This document shows positions 12,917 to 15,798 of a stretch of DNA of 15,798 nucleotides, in pieces (the first letter of the stretch is position 1; each line of letters opens with the position of its first letter). The translations under genes were made by a program, and so were the position numbers. The notes under the pieces are model-generated. The model searched no databases and had not been told where the DNA came from. It worked only from the letters and a program-made list of their open reading frames with translations. The DNA lies in NCBI GenBank assembly GCA_948585895.1, contig CAPBNZ010000025.1, positions 7,660 to 23,457 on the forward strand, given 5' to 3'. This DNA comes from an uncultured Clostridia bacterium. Lineage in GTDB: Bacteria; Bacillota; Clostridia; TANB77; CAG-508.

Positions 12917-14862
12917 TATCAGAATATAAGCCAACAGGCGACCAACCAAAAGCAATAGAATATTTAAGCACAGGAATAAGGGCAGGAAAAAAATTCCAGA
13001 CACTTCTAGGCGTTACAGGTTCTCGGAAAAACTTTCACAATGGCAAATATAATTGAAAAAGTACAAAAACCAACACTTGTTCTAGCACACAATAAAACGT
13101 TAGCACGGACAATTGTTCAGTGAGTTTAAAGAGTTCTTCCCTAAGAACAATGTAGAGTATTTTGTTTCTTATTATGATTATTATCAACCAGAAAGTTATA
13201 TACCATCTTCTGATACTTATATTGAAAAGGATTCTTCTGTTAATGACGAAATTGATAAATTGCGTCATTCTGCCACTTTATCATTATTTGAAACAAAAGA
13301 TGTTATTATTGTGGCATCAGTATCTTGTATTTATGGTTTGGGAAATCCCATTGATTACCAAGAAATGATGTTATCACTAAGACCAGGGATGCAAAAAAGC
13401 AGAAATCAAGTATTAAAGAAATTAATTTCAATGCAATATACGAGAAACGAAATTGACTTTAAAAGAGGGACGTTTAGAGCTAAAGGTGATATTGTAGAAA
13501 TTTATCCATCTGATCAATCGGAATCAGCTGTTCGAGTAGAATTTTGGGGAGATGAGATAGAAAAAATTACAGAAATCAACCCATTAACAGGAAAATCAAT
13601 TGGAATTAGAAGGCATATTTTAATTTCACCCGCTTCTCATTATGTTACAACGAAAGACAAAATGGAAAGAGCAATTATTACAATTGAACAAGAGTTGGAA
13701 GAAAGAGTCAAATACTTTAAATCACAAAATAAATTAATTGAAGCTCAAAGAGTAGAAGAGAGAACCAACTTTGATATAGAAATGATGAAAGAAACGGGAT
13801 TTTGTTCAGGTATTGAAAATTATTCAAGACATATTAGTGGAAGAGAACAGGGGAGTCGACCATATACTTTATTTGACTATTTCCCAGATGACTTTCTATT
13901 GTTAATAGATGAATCTCATGCAACAATACCACAAGTAAGGGCAATGTATAATGGAGATAGAGCAAGAAAGGAATCGTTAGTAAACTATGGGTTTCGTTTG
14001 CCATCAGCATTTGATAATAGACCATTAAAATTTAGTGAATTTGAAGAAAAAGTAAATCAAGTGATTTTTGTAAGTGCTACACCAGCTGATTATGAGAAAG
14101 AGCATAGTAAGGATAACGTAGTAGAACAAATTATAAGACCTACTGGTTTATTAGACCCTAAAATAGAAGTAAAACCAGTTACCAATCAAATAGACGATTT
14201 ATTAGAACAAATACGAATTAGGGTAGAAAGAAAAGAAAGGGTTCTAGTGACAACATTAACCAAGAAAATGGCAGAGGATTTAACAGAATATCTAAAAAGC
14301 TTAGAGGTAAAAGTAAATTATATCCATTCTGATACAAAGGCATTAGAAAGAATGGAGATTATTCGTAAATTGAGACTTCGGTGAATTTGATGTATTAATA
14401 GGTATCAATTTGCTAAGAGAGGGATTAGATATACCAGAAGTTTCTTTAGTAGCAATATTAGATGCTGACAAAGAAGGATTTTTGCGTTCTGAGAGGTCTT
14501 TGATTCAGACTATTGGACGAGCTGCTAGAAATACAGATGGAACCGTTATTATGTATGCCGATGAATTGACAGAAAGCATGGAAAAAGCAATTTCAGAAAC
14601 TAATAGAAGAAGGAAGATACAAGAAGAATATAATCAAAAATATGGAATAATACCAAAAACTATTCAAAAATCAGTGCGTGATAATATTGCTATCACAACA
14701 GTAGAGGATATTAAAGTAGAATATAAATTAGAGAAAACAGAAAATATTCAAGAGGTAATAAATAGTTTAACAGATGAAATGTTGAAATTTGCTGCACAAA
14801 TGGAATTTGAAAAAGCAGCAGAACTTCGTGATAAAATTAAGGAATTAGAAAAATTGTTATAA
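12904..14862 (+). pseudogene. uvrB: uvrB, excinuclease ABC subunit B, interrupted by three +1 frameshifts
   Basis: UvrB is the helicase-like damage-verifying subunit of nucleotide excision repair. Skipping one base at each of three places gives a complete 651-residue protein: residues 1-40 from 12904, 41-67 from 13025, 68-491 from 13107, 492-651 from 14380. Walker A is G36-V-T-G-S-G-K42-T43, the beta-hairpin Y-Y-D-Y-Y-Q-P is intact, the DEAD-type motif is D335-E-S-H338, and the C-terminal UVR domain (about 616-651) is present. The extra bases are C13024, C13106 and C14379, each directly before a conserved Gly codon (G41, G68 in T-L-A-G-Q-L, G492 in L-R-L-G-E-F-D), so each break occurs at a zero-frame CGG. 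Without recoding, translation stops at 13056 after 50 residues. No other damage is seen. AAAGGAGG precedes the ATG. It is labelled pseudogene by convention only. Confidence 0.9.
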
Positions 14863-14866
14863 TATA

Positions 14867-14895
14867 ACAGCCTTATCCATAAGGGATAGGGCTGT
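14867..14895. terminator. Hairpin between uvrB and the convergent small gene
   Basis: ACAGCCTTATCC (14867-14878) pairs with GGATAGGGCTGT (14884-14895), 12 bp with one T-G pair and a five-base loop, starting four bases after the uvrB stop. The T-run on the plus side is poor (CTCATTT), but the A/T-rich minus side could support termination of the minus-strand gene. Confidence 0.65.
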
Positions 14896-14925
14896 CTCAT
14901 TTACTGTATAATAGAGGTTAATTAA

Positions 14926-15102
14926 CTAGTGACAAAAGAGCATTCTTAATTTATCACAATCGATAGAATAGATACCCTTTGATTCTTCCAAAAAACTAAT
15001 CCTATTTTGTTTCAAAAAATTAATTTCATTCGCATCTAAAAACAAAGAAATAGACTTTGTTTTTGATTCTTGTACCTTGCTGTATAAATATCGAGAAAAC
15101 AT
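14926..15102 (-). CDS. Small hypothetical protein (58 aa)
   Basis: A 58-residue ORF starts with ATG at 15102, preceded by a perfect AAGGAGG (15118-15112 on the minus strand) at good spacing. It begins M-F-S-R-Y-L-Y-S-K-V, is charged and mixed, with L-F-L-D-A-N-E-I-N-F-L (20-30) and ends L-R-M-L-F-C-H. Predicted small, cytoplasmic, possibly alpha-beta. There is no recognised family. It converges on uvrB through the 14867-14895 hairpin. The coding case rests on the perfect RBS and normal composition; a TATAAT lies about 65 bases upstream but without a good -35. Confidence 0.6.
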   Translation of the reverse strand: MFSRYLYSKVQESKTKSISLFLDANEINFLKQNRISFLEESKGIYSIDCDKLRMLFCH

Positions 15103-15258
15103 GGGAATTACCTCCTTTTAAGAAAGACCCCAAAATACAGTAAATGAAAACCTTTATTAAAAGTTTAGAAATATTATATAAGAAAAAGTTTGAATTGTTT
15201 GTCGAAAGAAGAAGGAACAATAAATTTTTTTTTACATATCATAAAATAGGTGATAGCT

Positions 15259-15774
15259 ATGAAAATATTAAAAGAATTGTATGAAGATGCTAAAAATATT
15301 AAAAATCAAGACCCAGCATGTACGAATTTATTAGAAGTGTTAATCTTGTATCCAGGATTTCATATATTGATATTTCATAGATTAGCCCATTTTTTATATC
15401 AACATAGATGTTTTTTTATAGCAAGACTTGTTTCTCAAACGGGAAGATTTTTAACAGGAATTGAAATACATCCAGGAGCAAAGATAGGAAGAAGACTTTT
15501 TATTGATCATGGAATGGGAATCGTAATAGGAGAGACAGCAACAATAGGGAATGACTGCGTTATTTATCATAATTCAACATTAGGAGGAACTGGTAAAGAT
15601 AAATATAAAAGACATCCTGATATTGGAAATCATGTTATGGTAGGGGCAGGTGCAAAGGTGTTAGGTCCAATAAAAGTTGGTAATCATGTAAAAATAGGAG
15701 CTAATAGTACAATACTAAAAGAGATACCAGATAATGTTACAGTAATTAAGTGTGATGAAATTATCTATAAATAA
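15259..15774 (+). CDS. cysE: Serine O-acetyltransferase (CysE), short form
   Basis: Makes O-acetylserine from serine and acetyl-CoA, the first step of cysteine synthesis. The 171-residue protein is the short Gram-positive form without the long N-terminal helical domain of the enterobacterial enzyme. It has D18-P-A, then a left-handed parallel beta-helix of hexapeptide repeats (about 66-155) with I-H-P-G-A-K-I-G (70-77), F-I-D-H84-G-M-G and R118-H119-P; H84 and H119 match the conserved active-site histidines, and L-G-G-T-G-K (108-113) the CoA region. The ATG at 15259 is preferred over an in-frame GTG at 15250 because AGGTGA (15248-15253) overlaps the latter. Nothing upstream shows a clear T-box or cysteine-responsive leader. 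The next gene is outside the window. Confidence 0.93.
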   Translation: MKILKELYEDAKNIKNQDPACTNLLEVLILYPGFHILIFHRLAHFLYQHRCFFIARLVSQTGRFLTGIEIHPGAKIGRRLFIDHGMGIVIGETATIGNDCVIYHNSTLGGTGKDKYKRHPDIGNHVMVGAGAKVLGPIKVGNHVKIGANSTILKEIPDNVTVIKCDEIIYK

Positions 15775-15798
15775 ATCCCCACTGGTTCCGGGTTTAAA

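Noticed and set aside
12862..14862. Three separate genes made of the uvrB pieces, including alternative starts at 12862, 13113 and 14410
   Set aside because: The pieces join without loss into one UvrB sequence; the internal starts have no ribosome binding site and cut conserved motifs.
15103..15258. T-box or S-box leader before cysE
   Set aside because: The stretch is A/T-rich without the conserved T-box sequence or a terminator/antiterminator pair; only a weak promoter candidate (TTGTCG, 16 bases, TAAATT) is seen.
15775..15798. GC-richer end sequence as the start of a tRNA or leader
   Set aside because: Only 24 bases remain, not enough to identify anything.
1..15798. CRISPR arrays, insertion sequences, tRNA or rRNA genes, replication origin
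   Set aside because: No regularly spaced repeats, transposase, terminal repeats, cloverleaf-like sequence or DnaA-box cluster was seen.

Overview
The window is a low-GC chromosomal segment. Gene content, strong AAGGAGG-type ribosome binding sites, TTGACA/TATAAT promoters, AGA-dominated arginine usage and the order miaB-mutS point to an anaerobic Clostridia-type Firmicute, probably an uncultured gut lineage. That placement is inference; there is no rRNA or tRNA gene here to confirm it.

Layout. 1-604: a 54-residue single-pass membrane peptide and rpmE (zinc-binding L31), each with its own promoter, closed by a hairpin. 623-1282 (minus): a protein I do not recognise, divergent from the next operon across an intergenic region holding an 18-bp perfect palindrome. 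1422-7387: a tight five-gene operon, miaB-mutS-folT-ecfA-ecfT, with ATGA-type overlaps or short gaps, ending in a strong terminator. It joins tRNA modification, mismatch repair and what looks like a complete dedicated folate ECF transporter. 7498-9862: a DUF1836 regulator divergent from an AMP-forming acyl-CoA ligase, with facing promoters and an operator-like inverted repeat at the ligase start site. 9996-10700: a small, probably acquired pair, a DUF1064 (phage-type PD-(D/E)XK-like) protein and a zinc-ribbon protein. 10753-11658: an NSUN-type RNA m5C methyltransferase. 11659-12062: a gene-poor stretch. 12139-12916: a YgjV-family membrane protein and a small ORF without a convincing start. 12904-14862: uvrB. 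14926-15102 (minus): a 58-residue ORF with a perfect ribosome binding site. 15259-15774: cysE.

The most unusual feature is uvrB. Its full 651-residue protein can be read, but only after skipping three single extra bases. In all three cases the extra base is a C directly before a conserved Gly codon, so the ribosome meets a zero-frame CGG codon exactly at each break. In-frame CGG is otherwise found only once in the recognised genes of this window. This may be repeated +1 recoding at a rare CGG codon, a recent pseudogene, or a systematic sequence error; the window alone cannot decide. A second oddity is the lone ECF ATPase of the folate cassette, which has Asn where the switch (H-loop) His normally sits.
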